This document shows positions 35,580 through 45,394 of a DNA stretch of 64,000 nt, piece after piece. The stretch spans positions 62,001 to 126,000 of the forward strand of contig NZ_NJFZ01000015.1 of the NCBI RefSeq assembly GCF_002270355.1, written 5' to 3'. The position numbers and the translations under genes were made by a program. The DNA comes from Flectobacillus sp. BAB-3569. Lineage in GTDB: Bacteria; Bacteroidota; Bacteroidia; Cytophagales; Spirosomataceae. How positions within the stretch are numbered: position 1 is the first letter of the stretch; every line of letters begins with the position of its first letter. Below the pieces are notes generated by a model. The model ran no database searches. It saw only the letters and a program-made list of their open reading frames with translations, and had not been told where the DNA came from.

Positions 35580-35610
35580 CAAAGCTAAAAGGTGATTTTT
35601 AGAAGAGCAA
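35580..35610 (-). promoter_or_regulatory. Promoter of the 34955 barrel gene
   Basis: On the minus strand TAGCTTTG (35587-35580) matches the Bacteroidota -7 consensus TAnnTTTG. A TTG (35610-35608) lies 20 bases upstream as a partial -33 box. The predicted start site is about 20 bases before the ATG. Confidence 0.5.
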
Positions 35611-35734
35611 TAGCAAAGAGAGCTCGGCACGCTTATTTAACATTAATTAACTAAAATCGGCATTCGACACTTTTGTGTTTTTTATAGCAAAAGTCAAAGG
35701 ATATCTTGCTGAAATTAGTTGTGTATGAAGGGAG

Positions 35735-35828
35735 TATTTCGGATATGGGAGTTTTTTCTTGCTATATCTTGTAAAAAATAAAAGTAGTTTTCTGTATTTC
35801 CGAAATCAGAAATCCCAAATCCGAAATG
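35735..35828. repeat. MITE-like inverted repeat (TTTCGGAAAT family)
   Basis: The left arm TATTTCGGATATGGGAG is degenerate. The right arm TTTCCGAAATCAGAAATCCC then AAATCCGAAAT is intact. It lies just before rnhA; the in-frame ATG at 35826 lies at its end and is not the gene start. Confidence 0.55.
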
Positions 35829-35894
35829 CTTAAGCATGTTGATTCTTTCGAGATAAAGCCGAAAATTGATTATCTTCACGGTTTTTTAGGAGAA

Positions 35895-36524
35895 ATGGCA
35901 AAAAAAGCAAAATATTACGCAGTGTGGAAAGGAAGAAAAACAGGTGTTTTTTCTTCATGGGCAGAGACTGAGGAGGCCGTAAAGGGCTTTGAAGGAGCAC
36001 AGTACAAATCATTTGATACAGAAGCGGAAGCCGAGAAAGCTGCTAAGGGAAACTACTGGCAGTCTGTGCAACAAGGGGCGACTGGCGCCAAAGCGGTAAC
36101 AAAGAAAAATGTAGGAAAACCTTTGGCTAATAGTATTTCTGTAGATGCTGCCTGCTCTGGTAACCCCGGTATTTTGGAGTATCAAGGAGTAGAAACCTCT
36201 ACCAAAAGGGTACTTTTTTCAATGGGGCCATTTCCTGAAGGAACTGTAAATATCGGAGAATTCTTAGCTATAGTACATGGTTTGTCTTTCTTGCAAAAAC
36301 ACAATTCTGATTTGCCTATTTACTCAGACTCAAAAACGGCTTTGAGCTGGGTCAGAAATAAAGCGATAAAAACAAATTTAGAACGAAATACCAAAACCGA
36401 AGAGCTTTTTCGACTAGTCGACAGAGCTCTAATTTGGTTAAAAAATAATACATATTCCAATCAAGTTCTCAAATGGGAAACTGAGTTCTGGGGCGAAAAC
36501 CCCGCAGATTATGGAAGGAAATAA
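35895..36524 (+). CDS. rnhA: Ribonuclease H with N-terminal viroplasmin domain
   Basis: A 209-residue protein read from ATG 35895 (MAKKAKYYAVWKGRKTG). The first about 50 residues are a viroplasmin/HBD domain (YYAVWKGRKTGVFSSW, then FEGAQYKSFDTEAEAEKA), which binds RNA-DNA hybrids. The RNase H fold follows, with catalytic acids in ISVDAACSGNPG (Asp), NIGEFLAI (Glu), IYSDSKTALSWV (Asp) and ENPADYGRK (Asp). It removes RNA from hybrids such as R-loops and primers. This two-domain form is common in Bacteroidota. The gene is monocistronic with a short repeat-derived leader. Confidence 0.92.
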   Translation: MAKKAKYYAVWKGRKTGVFSSWAETEEAVKGFEGAQYKSFDTEAEAEKAAKGNYWQSVQQGATGAKAVTKKNVGKPLANSISVDAACSGNPGILEYQGVETSTKRVLFSMGPFPEGTVNIGEFLAIVHGLSFLQKHNSDLPIYSDSKTALSWVRNKAIKTNLERNTKTEELFRLVDRALIWLKNNTYSNQVLKWETEFWGENPADYGRK

Positions 36525-36770
36525 ATCTTGAATGGTGAGTTAGTGAATGGTGAATTATTTTTTCTTTAGTAGAAGAGACAAGGAAAATCATTAATACATT
36601 TTGCCTAATATCTACAGCTCATTGTCTAGGGAGCACTATGAGATTAATCTTTTTATCGGCTTTTAGGAACTTTTACAAAGGGAAACAAGGTGATTTTATT
36701 TATTGAATTTTTATTTTGATAACTGCAAGTCATTCACAATTCACTCATTCAACATTCACAATTAAATATT

Positions 36771-37463
36771 ATGTTTCATTTTAAGCAATTTACCATACAC
36801 CAAGACCAGTGTGCCATGAAAGTGTCTACCGATGCTTGTATATTGGGCGCTTGGGTGGATGTTGCTCAGGCTGAAAATATTTTAGATATTGGTGCAGGAA
36901 CAGGTTTATTGTCGTTGATGATGGCACAACGAAGCACTGCCCGCATTGATGCTGTAGAATTGGATACACCAGCTTTTGAACAAGCCAAAAGTAATATTGC
37001 AGAAAGTAATTGGGGGGATAGGGTAGAGGTATTTCTTGGAAAAATACAGGATTTTTCTTCTGATAAAAAATATGATTATATCGTGTCTAATCCGCCCTTT
37101 TATCAGAATCATTTGAAGTCTGAAAAGGTGCAAAAAAATCAGGCACATCATACCGAAACTTTAAGTTTTGAAGAACTTTTGGATTCGGTGCTTAGGTTAC
37201 GGACAACTTCTGGTAAATTTGCAGTATTATTACCAGCCTACGAGGCGAAAGTGCTCGAAGATTTGGCCGTATCAAAGGGATTTTTCCCTCAAAAAAAATT
37301 AACTGTTCGCCATCGTGAAGGTGCGAAAATTCTTAGAGTTATCGTTGAATATGGAACTGCGTCTGTGTTTTTGGAAAACACTGAATTATTCATAAAAGAC
37401 GCTCAAGAACAGTACACAGCGCAGTTTAGCGCATTATTAAAAGAGTATTATTTGATTTTTTGA
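36771..37463 (+). CDS. tRNA1(Val) (adenine37-N6)-methyltransferase, TrmN6/YfiC type
   Basis: A 230-residue class I methyltransferase. The N-terminus FKQFTIHQDQCAMKVSTDAC is characteristic of the YfiC family. LDIGAGTGLLSLMMAQ is the SAM-binding motif I, and YDYIVSNPPFYQ carries the NPPF catalytic motif of N6-adenine methyltransferases. A C-terminal regulatory strand region follows. It should methylate A37 of tRNA1(Val) using SAM in the cytoplasm. It lies 61 bases before the GT2 gene with no obvious functional link. Confidence 0.85.
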   Translation: MFHFKQFTIHQDQCAMKVSTDACILGAWVDVAQAENILDIGAGTGLLSLMMAQRSTARIDAVELDTPAFEQAKSNIAESNWGDRVEVFLGKIQDFSSDKKYDYIVSNPPFYQNHLKSEKVQKNQAHHTETLSFEELLDSVLRLRTTSGKFAVLLPAYEAKVLEDLAVSKGFFPQKKLTVRHREGAKILRVIVEYGTASVFLENTELFIKDAQEQYTAQFSALLKEYYLIF

Positions 37464-37524
37464 TAAAGACACTGTCTATCATTCGTTATCGAGTTGTGCG
37501 GTAACATTTCTAATAAACAAAATT

Positions 37525-38475
37525 ATGTTAGCAATTTCGATTGTAGTACCACTATATAATGAGGAGGAATCTCTGCCTGAACTTTGTGCATGGATTGAGC
37601 GTGTGATGGATGAAAATCAGTTTACCTACGAAGTGATTTTTGTCAATGATGGGAGTAAAGACCGCTCTTGGCAGGTGTTAAAATCATTGGTAGCTCAAAA
37701 TCCTCGTATCAAAGCCGTTTCATTTAGTCGTAATTATGGTAAATCCGCTGCTTTACATGTAGGTTTCCAAAAGGCACAAGGAAGTGTGGTTATTACAATG
37801 GATGCAGATTTGCAGGATAGTCCCGACGAAATTCCTGAATTATATCGCATGATTAAGGTCGAGGATTATGACTTAGTTTCGGGATGGAAACAAAAGCGCT
37901 TTGATCCTTTGTCTAAAACGATTCCGACTAAATTGTACAATGCGGCCATCAAATGGATGTCGGGTATCAATTTGCATGACAATAACTGCGGTCTGAAAGC
38001 CTATAAATTGGAGGTAATCAAAACGATTCGCCTTTATGGAGAAATGCACCGCTATATTCCTGTTCAGGCAAACTGGAATGGTTTTTCGAGAATTGGCGAA
38101 AAAGTGGTACAACACCAAGCTCGTAAATATGGCACGACCAAGTTTGGTATCGAACGCTTCCTTTATGGACTGCTCGATTTGTTGTCGATTACCTTCGTTC
38201 AGAAGTTTGGAAAACGCCCAATGCACTTATTTGGTAGTTTAGGAATATTCTCATTTTTGGTGGGCTTATTTATTACACTTTACTTGATAGGTGATAAAAT
38301 TTACAGCATCGCTAACCATATTCCTTTCAGAAATATCACTGACAACACTTGGTTTTATTTGGCATTGGTAGCCATAATCATAGGTTCTCAACTGTTTTTG
38401 GCTGGTTTTATTGGCGAATTGCTAACCATGAATTCCGACAGAACTACTGATTATCAGATCAGAGAAGAACTTTAA
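37525..38475 (+). CDS. GT2 glycosyltransferase, polyprenyl-phosphate sugar type
   Basis: A 316-residue membrane-linked glycosyltransferase. The GT-A domain has SIVVPLYNEEESLPEL, FVNDGSKDRSW, MDADLQDSPDEIPEL (the DAD metal site) and GLKAYKLEVIK. Two C-terminal membrane segments follow (LGIFSFLVGLFITLYLIG and FYLALVAIIIGSQLFLAG). This is the DPM1/GtrB/ArnC-like architecture that loads a sugar onto undecaprenyl phosphate at the inner face of the cytoplasmic membrane. The sugar cannot be told. The gene starts 62 bases after the methyltransferase and 32 bases precede tcdA. Confidence 0.9.
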   Translation: MLAISIVVPLYNEEESLPELCAWIERVMDENQFTYEVIFVNDGSKDRSWQVLKSLVAQNPRIKAVSFSRNYGKSAALHVGFQKAQGSVVITMDADLQDSPDEIPELYRMIKVEDYDLVSGWKQKRFDPLSKTIPTKLYNAAIKWMSGINLHDNNCGLKAYKLEVIKTIRLYGEMHRYIPVQANWNGFSRIGEKVVQHQARKYGTTKFGIERFLYGLLDLLSITFVQKFGKRPMHLFGSLGIFSFLVGLFITLYLIGDKIYSIANHIPFRNITDNTWFYLALVAIIIGSQLFLAGFIGELLTMNSDRTTDYQIREEL

Positions 38476-38506
38476 GACATTACTAATAAGATATTTTCAA
38501 TAAAAA

Positions 38507-39295
38507 ATGAGTGATTTAGCTTGGCTTGGTAGAACCAAATTGTTGGTTGGAGACGAAGGAATTCAGAAATTACAAAACGCTCACGTTTTGGTAGTGGGCT
38601 TAGGTGGCGTAGGTTCATTTGCTGCCGAGTTTGTTGCGCGTTCGGGTGTTGGTACGATGACAATTGTCGACGGTGATGTAGTTGACCCGTCCAACCGTAA
38701 CCGTCAGTTGCCTGCTTTGGCAACCAACCACGGCGAGCCCAAAGCCGATATTATGACAGAACGCTTGTTGGCTATTAATCCAGAGTTGAAGCTAACTACT
38801 ATCAAAGAATTTTTATCTCCAGAAGCCGCCGAAAAGCTTTTGAGCGAAAATCAGTTTGATTATGTAATGGATTGTATCGATTCCATTACCCCTAAATTGA
38901 CACTATTGAGTACAGCTTATAATAAAGGTCTTAAAATTGTAAGTTCGATGGGAGCAGGAGGGAAAGTAGACCCAACCTTGCTTCGCACGGCAGATTTATT
39001 TGAAACTCGTCAATGTTATTTGGCCTCGCTAGTTCGCAAGCGTTTGCGTAAATTAGGGATTCGTTCGGGTATCAAAGCAGTTTTTTCTTTAGAAAAACAC
39101 GATGATGATTCATTGATGCTAACAGATGGCAGCAACTTTAAGAAGTCTGCTTATGGAACAATCTCTTATATACCCGCGGCGTTTGGTGGTGTTTGTGCCT
39201 CGGTGGTAATTCGTGATTTGTTGGGCTATCCAATCAAAATGGAGAAGAAACCAAAAGAAATGGTGGCTCGTGAAAAGAAACAGAAAAAGAAATAA
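38507..39295 (+). CDS. tcdA: tRNA threonylcarbamoyladenosine dehydratase (E1-like)
   Basis: A 262-residue ThiF/E1-superfamily enzyme. VLVVGLGGVGSFAAEFVARS is the nucleotide-binding loop. VDGDVVDPSNRNRQLPA carries the E1 Asp and the R-N-R-Q adenylation residues. AGGKVDPTLLRTADLFET and the basic RKRLRK stretch are typical of TcdA/CsdL. The enzyme uses ATP to cyclise t6A37 of tRNA to ct6A. The C-terminal tail is lysine-rich (MEKKPKEMVAREKKQKKK). The start is well placed 32 bases after the previous gene. Confidence 0.9.
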   Translation: MSDLAWLGRTKLLVGDEGIQKLQNAHVLVVGLGGVGSFAAEFVARSGVGTMTIVDGDVVDPSNRNRQLPALATNHGEPKADIMTERLLAINPELKLTTIKEFLSPEAAEKLLSENQFDYVMDCIDSITPKLTLLSTAYNKGLKIVSSMGAGGKVDPTLLRTADLFETRQCYLASLVRKRLRKLGIRSGIKAVFSLEKHDDDSLMLTDGSNFKKSAYGTISYIPAAFGGVCASVVIRDLLGYPIKMEKKPKEMVAREKKQKKK

Positions 39296-39305
39296 TATAC
39301 TTCAT

Positions 39306-39342
39306 TACCAGTGCTTTACAAAATTTAAGGCACTGGTATTTC
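39306..39342 (+). terminator. Possible terminator after tcdA
   Basis: TACCAGTGC / GCACTGGTA form a perfect 9-base stem with a 15-base loop, 10 bases after the tcdA stop. The T tail is weak (TTTCC). Confidence 0.5.
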
Positions 39343-39349
39343 CTTTCTC

Positions 39350-40366
39350 ATGCGTAGATTTATTAGGACTACTCTCAAGTTTTCGATTGTTCCGTTTGTT
39401 GTAGGCTGTTTGTTTCTGTTGGGATATTGGCATTTCGATCCCTTCAAGGTATTGCGTACTTATGCGGACTTTTCAAAACCTGTGATTGTTCCCAATAGAG
39501 ACTATGTTTCTACCGAAACGTTTATTCGTAATAACCCTCATCATCATTACAATTCGTTCATTTTTGGGAGTTCTAGAACGATGGCATTTAAGCCAGCTCG
39601 TTGGAAAAAGTATTTGCCTCAAGACGCTGAACCTTTTCTTTTTGATGCTTCAAATGAGTCTATTTACGGGATTTATACCAAAATCAAATGGTTAGATCAG
39701 CAAGGTATTCCACTTAAAAATGTCCTACTCCTTATTTGTCACGACCGTACTTTTACGCATAGTAGCAATGTAGATTCGCATCTTTATATCAAGCATCCAG
39801 CGGTATCGGGTGAATCTATGAGAGATTTTCAGTGGCTATTTTTTAAAGCATATATCCAACCTGACTTTTGGATTCGCTTTTATGGGTATCAATTATTTGG
39901 ATACCAGAGTTGGATGAAAGGGTTTATTCAAGAAAAGCCTATTTTCTATGATACTCGGAATAATACAATTTATATGCCTTTTCAAGAGCGTTTAGTAAGT
40001 CAACATCCAGATGAGTACTATAAAGAAAAAAAGGAAGTGTTTTATCAAAGAAAAGGGCAGAAGATAGATAAGTCGACGATAATCGAATATCGTCAGGAGA
40101 AAATGCTTCAAGAAATTGCCAACATATTCAAAAAGCATCATACTAACTACAAAATAATTCTGAGCCCATTGTACGAACAAGTTAAGTTTCACCCTAATGA
40201 CTTGGCGATATTACAAAAGTTATTTCCTCAAAGAGTTTATGATTTTACAGGAAAAAATGGGTTGACCAGTTTTTATCAGAACTACTATGAGCAAAGCCAT
40301 TTTCGGACTGGTGTAGGTGATGCAGTGATGAAGAAAGTGTACCTTGGGAAGGGAAAACGAAGGTAG
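39350..40366 (+). CDS. Membrane-anchored SGNH-hydrolase-like protein
   Basis: A 338-residue protein with one N-terminal membrane segment (about residues 10-28). NSFIFGSSRTMAFKPARW provides a G-S-S block like the nucleophile motif I of SGNH/GDSL-type proteins. Near the C-terminus, YEQSHFRTGVGDAVMK resembles their block V, with His near a small-residue turn. Between them, KNVLLLICHDRTF sits where a block III Asn/Gly would be. The family was not matched precisely. A periplasmic O-acyltransferase or esterase acting on surface polysaccharide is the most likely reading. Next to GT2, a glycan-modifying role is plausible. Confidence 0.6.
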   Translation: MRRFIRTTLKFSIVPFVVGCLFLLGYWHFDPFKVLRTYADFSKPVIVPNRDYVSTETFIRNNPHHHYNSFIFGSSRTMAFKPARWKKYLPQDAEPFLFDASNESIYGIYTKIKWLDQQGIPLKNVLLLICHDRTFTHSSNVDSHLYIKHPAVSGESMRDFQWLFFKAYIQPDFWIRFYGYQLFGYQSWMKGFIQEKPIFYDTRNNTIYMPFQERLVSQHPDEYYKEKKEVFYQRKGQKIDKSTIIEYRQEKMLQEIANIFKKHHTNYKIILSPLYEQVKFHPNDLAILQKLFPQRVYDFTGKNGLTSFYQNYYEQSHFRTGVGDAVMKKVYLGKGKRR

Positions 40367-40376
40367 GGAAACAAGA

Positions 40377-40464
40377 CTAGTTCAAGACTTAGTCTTGGAC
40401 TTATTTTTTAAATAGTTTATAAACTGAAACAAAATCTAGTCCGAGACTAAGTCTCGAACTAGGT
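40377..40464 (+). repeat. REP-like palindromic repeat, locus 4 (double)
   Basis: CAAGACTTAGTCTTG, a degenerate AGTTTATAAACT palindrome, and then the variant arm GAGACTAAGTCTCGAACTAG. The arrangement matches locus 1 at 4204. Confidence 0.8.
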
Positions 40465-40491
40465 TCTTAAAGGAGTTTAACACATAATGGA

Positions 40492-40953
40492 TCAAAAAAT
40501 CTCCTTTATCGTATAATGGTGCCGATTAATTTGTGCTTCTTCTCCAAGGGTTTTTCCTTCTAATGCTTTAAACACTGGCGCTTGTTCTGATACTAGCATA
40601 TATCGTTCGCCATTTGCTTCAATTTGTGGCATGTTTATGGCAAAAATAAAATTGAAAAGCTCTGTTTTGACAATACTTCCCACATTGACCTTCGAATCGA
40701 TTTGCAAAACTTGATACAAAGTTTCAAGTTTATTTAGCTCTGCTTTGGCGTTAGCTAAATGGATTTTTTCTTGCTGAATATCCTCAACGTCTTCTTCTCT
40801 TCGCGCATCGTCACTTCCCCCAAAGCTACCGACTTCCAAGGATGTAATGCTTTCTTTTAAGTCAGAAAGACGTTTTTGAATATCATTCACTAAAGTTTGT
40901 TGCTGTTGAATTGCTTTTTCAAAAAGCTGCTTTTTTAAAGTTAACTTTTCCAT
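40492..40953 (-). CDS. GreA/GreB-like transcription factor homologue
   Basis: A 153-residue protein read from ATG 40953 (MEKLTLKKQLFEKAIQQQQT). The N-terminal half is a long helical hairpin (two coiled-coil arms, about residues 1-80). The C-terminal domain contains VSEQAPVFKALEGKTLGEEA then INRHHYTIKEIF, which matches the FKBP-like C-terminal domain of GreA/GreB. Some annotations label this group 3-oxoacyl-ACP synthase, which the sequence does not support. The acidic tip (DDARREEDVEDI) is where GreA carries the residues that trigger RNA polymerase backtrack cleavage. Confidence 0.7.
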   Translation of the reverse strand: MEKLTLKKQLFEKAIQQQQTLVNDIQKRLSDLKESITSLEVGSFGGSDDARREEDVEDIQQEKIHLANAKAELNKLETLYQVLQIDSKVNVGSIVKTELFNFIFAINMPQIEANGERYMLVSEQAPVFKALEGKTLGEEAQINRHHYTIKEIF

Positions 40954-41068
40954 GTTGCTTACGGTTTTGATTGATAGCAAGATAGAAGGAATTATTACTT
41001 AGAAGAATGAGAAAGATTGGATGAGTATATGAGTGAAGTTAGGTGAATACTGGTTAAATCGGTAGTAT

Positions 41069-41114
41069 ACAAACGACAAAAGCCCAAACTTACGTTTGAG
41101 CTTTTGTCGTTTGT
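41069..41114. terminator. Strong hairpin after lepA
   Basis: A perfect 15-base stem (ACAAACGACAAAAGC / GCTTTTGTCGTTTGT), with the loop itself partly paired (CAAAC / GTTTG). It lies 60 bases past the lepA stop on the minus strand. Confidence 0.75.
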
Positions 41115-41173
41115 AAAGAAAAGGAAATTTTGAAAAACATTCATCATTCACAACTCACAACTCCACCTTCATG

Positions 41174-42961
41174 TTAGTCTAATTTCAATACAGCCATAAA
41201 TGCTTCTTGAGGAATTTCTACGTTACCTACTTGACGCATTCTCTTTTTACCTTTTTTCTGCTTCTCCAACAATTTACGTTTACGAGAAATGTCACCACCG
41301 TAACATTTTGCTAATACGTCTTTACGAAGCGCTTTAACAGTTTCGCGAGCAATGATTTTTTGACCAATTGCTGCCTGAATAGCGATTTCGAACTGTTGGC
41401 GAGGTAATAATTCTCTTAATTTCTCACACAAACGTTTTCCCCATTCGTAAGCTTTTTCACGGTGTACAATCGCCGAAAGTGCATCAACAGGTTCTGCATT
41501 TAGCATGATATCAAGCTTTACCATGTCACTTTCTTCGTAACCTTTGAATTCATAATCCAATGAAGCATATCCACGAGAAATAGTTTTCAATTTGTCAAAG
41601 AAGTCAAATACAACCTCAGAAAGTGGCATATCAAACTGTAACTCAACACGGTCAGAAGTCAAGTAAATTTGATTTTTGAGAATACCACGTTTGTCCATAC
41701 AAAGCTTCATAATCGAACCTACATAATCAGATTTCGAGATAATTTGCGCTTTGATAAAAGGTTCTTCTACACTATTGATTTTGTTAGGATCTGGCAATTC
41801 GGAAGGAGCAGATACCCAAATTTCACCTTCGTTTGTAGTATTTACTTTGAATTTTACCGAAGGTACAGTAGTGATTACCGTCATGTCAAATTCACGTTCC
41901 AAACGCTCCTGAACGATTTCCATGTGTAACATACCCAAGAAACCACAACGGAAACCAAATCCTAAGGCAGCAGAAGTTTCGGGCTCCCACACCAAAGATG
42001 CATCGTTCAATTGCAATTTCTCCATGGCATCACGAAGGTCTTCAAACTCGGTTGTATCTACAGGATAAATACCCGCAAATACCATTGGTTTTACCTCTTC
42101 AAAACCCTGAATCATATCCAAACAAGGTTTGTCGCGGTGTGTGATGGTATCACCAACCTTTACCTCTTTAGCATCTTTGATACCTGAAATCAGATAGCCT
42201 ACGTCACCAGCTTTTACTTCTGATTTAGGTTCTTTATCAAAACGGAGTGTACCAATTTCATCGGCGGTATATTCTTTGCCTGTGGCTACGAATTTTACTT
42301 TATCTCCTTTTTTGATAGTACCATTATATACACGGAAAATTACCTCGATACCACGGAATGAGTTAAAAACCGAGTCGAAGATGAGTGCTTGTAATTCAGA
42401 ATCTGGGTTACCTTTAGGGGCAGGTACACGCTCAACGATAGCATCCAAGATATCTTTGATACCAATACCCTCTTTTCCTGAAGCATGAATAATTTCGTCA
42501 CGGTCACAACCCAAAAGGTCTACTACTTGGTCTTTTACTTCTTCAGGCATCGCCCCCGGAAGGTCGATTTTGTTCAAAACTGGAATAATTACCAAGTCAT
42601 GATTCAAGGCCAAGAAAAGGTTTGAGATCGTTTGGGCTTCGATACCTTGTGAAGCATCAACAATCAATAACGCTCCTTCGCAGGCAGCAATTGAGCGAGA
42701 AACTTCATAAGAAAAGTCAACGTGTCCTGGTGTGTCGATGAGGTTAAAAGTATAACTCTCGTCGCCGTATTGATAATTCATTTGGATAGCGTGCGACTTG
42801 ATAGTAATACCACGTTCACGTTCCAAATCCATATCATCCAAAAGCTGTGCTTGCATATCACGCTTTTGAACAGTATTAGTAAATTCAATCAAACGGTCGG
42901 CTAGAGTACTTTTGCCGTGGTCAATATGTGCAATAATGCAAAAATTACGAATGTTTTTCAC
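41174..42961 (-). CDS. lepA: Elongation factor 4 (LepA)
   Basis: A 595-residue translational GTPase of full family length. [14 protein letters not shown] is G1, [10 protein letters not shown] is G2, [10 protein letters not shown] is G3, NKIDLP is G4. Domain II and III follow. The LepA-specific C-terminal domain ends with [20 protein letters not shown] and [18 protein letters not shown], which is diagnostic against EF-G. The protein acts on ribosomes and affects translocation and initiation. It is transcribed alone, ending at a strong hairpin. Confidence 0.97.
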   Translation of the reverse strand: MKNIRNFCIIAHIDHGKSTLADRLIEFTNTVQKRDMQAQLLDDMDLERERGITIKSHAIQMNYQYGDESYTFNLIDTPGHVDFSYEVSRSIAACEGALLIVDASQGIEAQTISNLFLALNHDLVIIPVLNKIDLPGAMPEEVKDQVVDLLGCDRDEIIHASGKEGIGIKDILDAIVERVPAPKGNPDSELQALIFDSVFNSFRGIEVIFRVYNGTIKKGDKVKFVATGKEYTADEIGTLRFDKEPKSEVKAGDVGYLISGIKDAKEVKVGDTITHRDKPCLDMIQGFEEVKPMVFAGIYPVDTTEFEDLRDAMEKLQLNDASLVWEPETSAALGFGFRCGFLGMLHMEIVQERLEREFDMTVITTVPSVKFKVNTTNEGEIWVSAPSELPDPNKINSVEEPFIKAQIISKSDYVGSIMKLCMDKRGILKNQIYLTSDRVELQFDMPLSEVVFDFFDKLKTISRGYASLDYEFKGYEESDMVKLDIMLNAEPVDALSAIVHREKAYEWGKRLCEKLRELLPRQQFEIAIQAAIGQKIIARETVKALRKDVLAKCYGGDISRKRKLLEKQKKGKKRMRQVGNVEIPQEAFMAVLKLD

Positions 42962-43240
42962 GTTTCGTTTAATTTATCTGTTGTTTCTTTTGCGATGACT
43001 TTTGAGTTGATAGGCATCGTAAACCCACAATTCTTCAAATTGTATTTACAAAATTACGTTCATTCCTCCGAAAAAGATAATAACCAGCCGAAAAGTTTAA
43101 TCTTGTTTGGCATTCATAGAATACTTTTCTGATTGTTTTGAGTCTGTACCTTAAACTTTACAATTGTTTTTTGAGCCAAAATGTTATTTTTTTGTTTTAT
43201 AAAAATCTAAATCCTGTTGTTTTCTCTAAAAAAACTACCT

Positions 43241-44653
43241 ATGAAAAAGTTATACTATTTGGCTATCCTATTAATTGGGGTAGAATTTGGTTTGTTTGCT
43301 CAAATTAGTTGTAATTGCCAAGAGAATTTGCAAAAGATGATTCAAAAAACTGAGTTAAATTATGCGGGCTTCCCCTCTAAAGTAAGTGCCAAGAAGGGTG
43401 TTGTCTATGAAAAACTCAAAACCTCACTATTGGAAAAAACCAAGCAAGAGATAAATCCCAAAGCCTGTTTTGGGATTCTGAAGCAATATGTAAGGTTCTT
43501 TAAAGACAAGCATTTTAGCTTTAGTTATCGTGAAAAATCAGCCAATGACAGTGTCGTTTTATCCATCCCCAAATCCTTTGTTAACAAATTCAACTTATGG
43601 GAAGGCGTATGGATTAATGAAGACAGTACTACCAAAATTGCGATAGTCAATACCGCCCCAAATGTTTACAAAGCACTCAAATTAGAGGGAAAAGATTCCT
43701 ATCCAAAGGGATTTGTTTATTTTACTTTAGTGAAAAAGAACCAACATTGGTACGCCGAATTGTTTGATACCTTTATGTCCAATGATATCCCTGTTAGTAC
43801 CAAAGGAAATCTATTGTTTATCTGGAATTTTAATATTTGGGCACGAATAGCCCCTCAAAAGGCTAGTACGGAAGAGGTTAAAGAACTTTCTACTTGGCGA
43901 AATCACCAACAGGGCGTTCATTTTGAGTCATTGAACAAAGACTTTTTTTATATCAGAATTCCTAGTTTTGGTAATAATGATGGGTACATTCAATCCTTAG
44001 TGGCGCAGTATCATCAAGATATTATCAAACACCCTTATTTGATTTTAGATTTGAGAGGAAATGGAGGAGGTGAATCGGGCTGGGTTCATCTTTTGCCCTA
44101 CCTGATGACTAATCCTATTCGTCAAGAAAAGAGCCAATTGAGGGTTAGCCCCGAAAATGTGATGCATAAACGCAACGATTTGTCAGGTTATGTGATACAA
44201 GAATTGCCCAAAGAATATCTCAAATACTTCCCTGATACGATTATGCAGGCTTATCGACAAGCCTATGAGGAACTGCCCAAGACTACTAAAAAATTCTACT
44301 CAATTCCTAGTGTACAGTTCCCTTTAGATTCAGTCAGTCAAAAGCCTAAAAAAGTGGCTGTGCTCTTCGATGAGCTTTGTGGGAGCTCGACCGAATACTT
44401 TTTTTATTTGCTAAAACAATCATCAAAAGTTGTCACCTATGGACAGCATACCTTAGGAATGATGGATTATGAAGGTATGTCAAATCGTACAGAGTTGCCA
44501 TATCGTAACTATTATCTGTATATCCCAATCAGTCAATCTTCTTGGACCATCAAACATCCAATTGATGAGACAGGTTTTAGCCCACAAGTAATACTGCATG
44601 ACCCCCAAAAATATTGGATAGAAAAGGCAATGAAAGATTTACCAAAGAGGTAG
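43241..44653 (+). CDS. S41-family secreted peptidase
   Basis: A 470-residue protein read from ATG 43241 (MKKLYYLAILLIGVEFGLFA, a signal peptide). The upstream in-frame ATG at 43217 would place residues before the signal. The C-terminal half shows FFYIRIPSFG, YLILDLRGNGGGESGWV and VLFDELCGSSTEYFFYLLKQ with the serine in CGSSTE, as in C-terminal-processing (tail-specific) proteases. It ends in a periplasmic ligand region. No PDZ domain was recognised, so it belongs to the group of S41 proteins lacking it. The substrate is unknown. It converges with the LytTR gene. Confidence 0.8.
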   Translation: MKKLYYLAILLIGVEFGLFAQISCNCQENLQKMIQKTELNYAGFPSKVSAKKGVVYEKLKTSLLEKTKQEINPKACFGILKQYVRFFKDKHFSFSYREKSANDSVVLSIPKSFVNKFNLWEGVWINEDSTTKIAIVNTAPNVYKALKLEGKDSYPKGFVYFTLVKKNQHWYAELFDTFMSNDIPVSTKGNLLFIWNFNIWARIAPQKASTEEVKELSTWRNHQQGVHFESLNKDFFYIRIPSFGNNDGYIQSLVAQYHQDIIKHPYLILDLRGNGGGESGWVHLLPYLMTNPIRQEKSQLRVSPENVMHKRNDLSGYVIQELPKEYLKYFPDTIMQAYRQAYEELPKTTKKFYSIPSVQFPLDSVSQKPKKVAVLFDELCGSSTEYFFYLLKQSSKVVTYGQHTLGMMDYEGMSNRTELPYRNYYLYIPISQSSWTIKHPIDETGFSPQVILHDPQKYWIEKAMKDLPKR

Positions 44654-44676
44654 ATGTTAGGTGTATCTTGGGAAAG

Positions 44677-45354
44677 TTATTTTAAACCAAAATGCTTTTC
44701 CAAGGTATCCTTGTAAGAGTTTGCAATTGGAATGATTGCATTTTGAACATGTAATTGATGACGCTCTATTCGTTTGATAGCAGTAAAAGAAACTATATAG
44801 GATTTATGTATTCTAGTGAATTGACCGACTGGAAGTTGAGGAATAATATCTTTCAAAGGCATTCTAGTAATTACTTTTCGATCTTTTTCGTGGATATAAA
44901 GTAAATTTCCATCTGACTGAATGAAAAGGATATCATTCCAAATAATTTTTATCCAATCATGTCCATCCTTTACAAATATGTAATCATTTGTAGAATTACG
45001 CTGAGTCCTATTTTCTAGCGCACGGTTACAGGCTTCCAGAAATCTCGGGAAGCTTATTGGTTTTAGGAGATAGTCTACTGCTCTTAAAGAAAATCCTTCT
45101 ACTGCATATTCTGAAAAGGCAGTAGTAAAAATTACTTGTGTTCCTTTAGGCAAAAGTTTGACAAGTTCAGTTCCCAACAAATCGGGCATTTGGATATCTA
45201 AAAATATTAATTCAACTGACTGCTGTTTTATAAAGGCCAATGCTTCTGTCGGACTGTGGAAGGACTGAAGGTGCTGAAAATCGGGTACTTTTTGAATATA
45301 TCTTTCAAGAATAGCAACGGCAGCTGGTTCGTCATCGAGGATAATACAGTTCAT
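44677..45354 (-). CDS. LytTR-family response regulator
   Basis: A 225-residue regulator read from ATG 45354 (MNCIILDDEPAAVAILERYI). The receiver domain has the phosphoacceptor in IFLDIQMPDLLG (D54 region), followed by FTTAFSEYAVEGF and VDYLLKPISFPRF. The LytTR DNA-binding domain (about 120-225) has ILFIQSDGNLLYIHE and FTRIHKSYIVSFTAI. It is the output partner of the LytS-type kinase immediately upstream (40 bases apart). Targets probably include its own operon. Confidence 0.92.
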   Translation of the reverse strand: MNCIILDDEPAAVAILERYIQKVPDFQHLQSFHSPTEALAFIKQQSVELIFLDIQMPDLLGTELVKLLPKGTQVIFTTAFSEYAVEGFSLRAVDYLLKPISFPRFLEACNRALENRTQRNSTNDYIFVKDGHDWIKIIWNDILFIQSDGNLLYIHEKDRKVITRMPLKDIIPQLPVGQFTRIHKSYIVSFTAIKRIERHQLHVQNAIIPIANSYKDTLEKHFGLK

Positions 45355-45394
45355 AAGAAATGTTATAGGTTTTAGTGTGCCAAATATCTTTAGC

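Noticed and set aside
40492-40953. 3-oxoacyl-ACP synthase
   Set aside because: The sequence has a helical hairpin and a GreA-type C-terminal domain, with no thiolase-fold motif.
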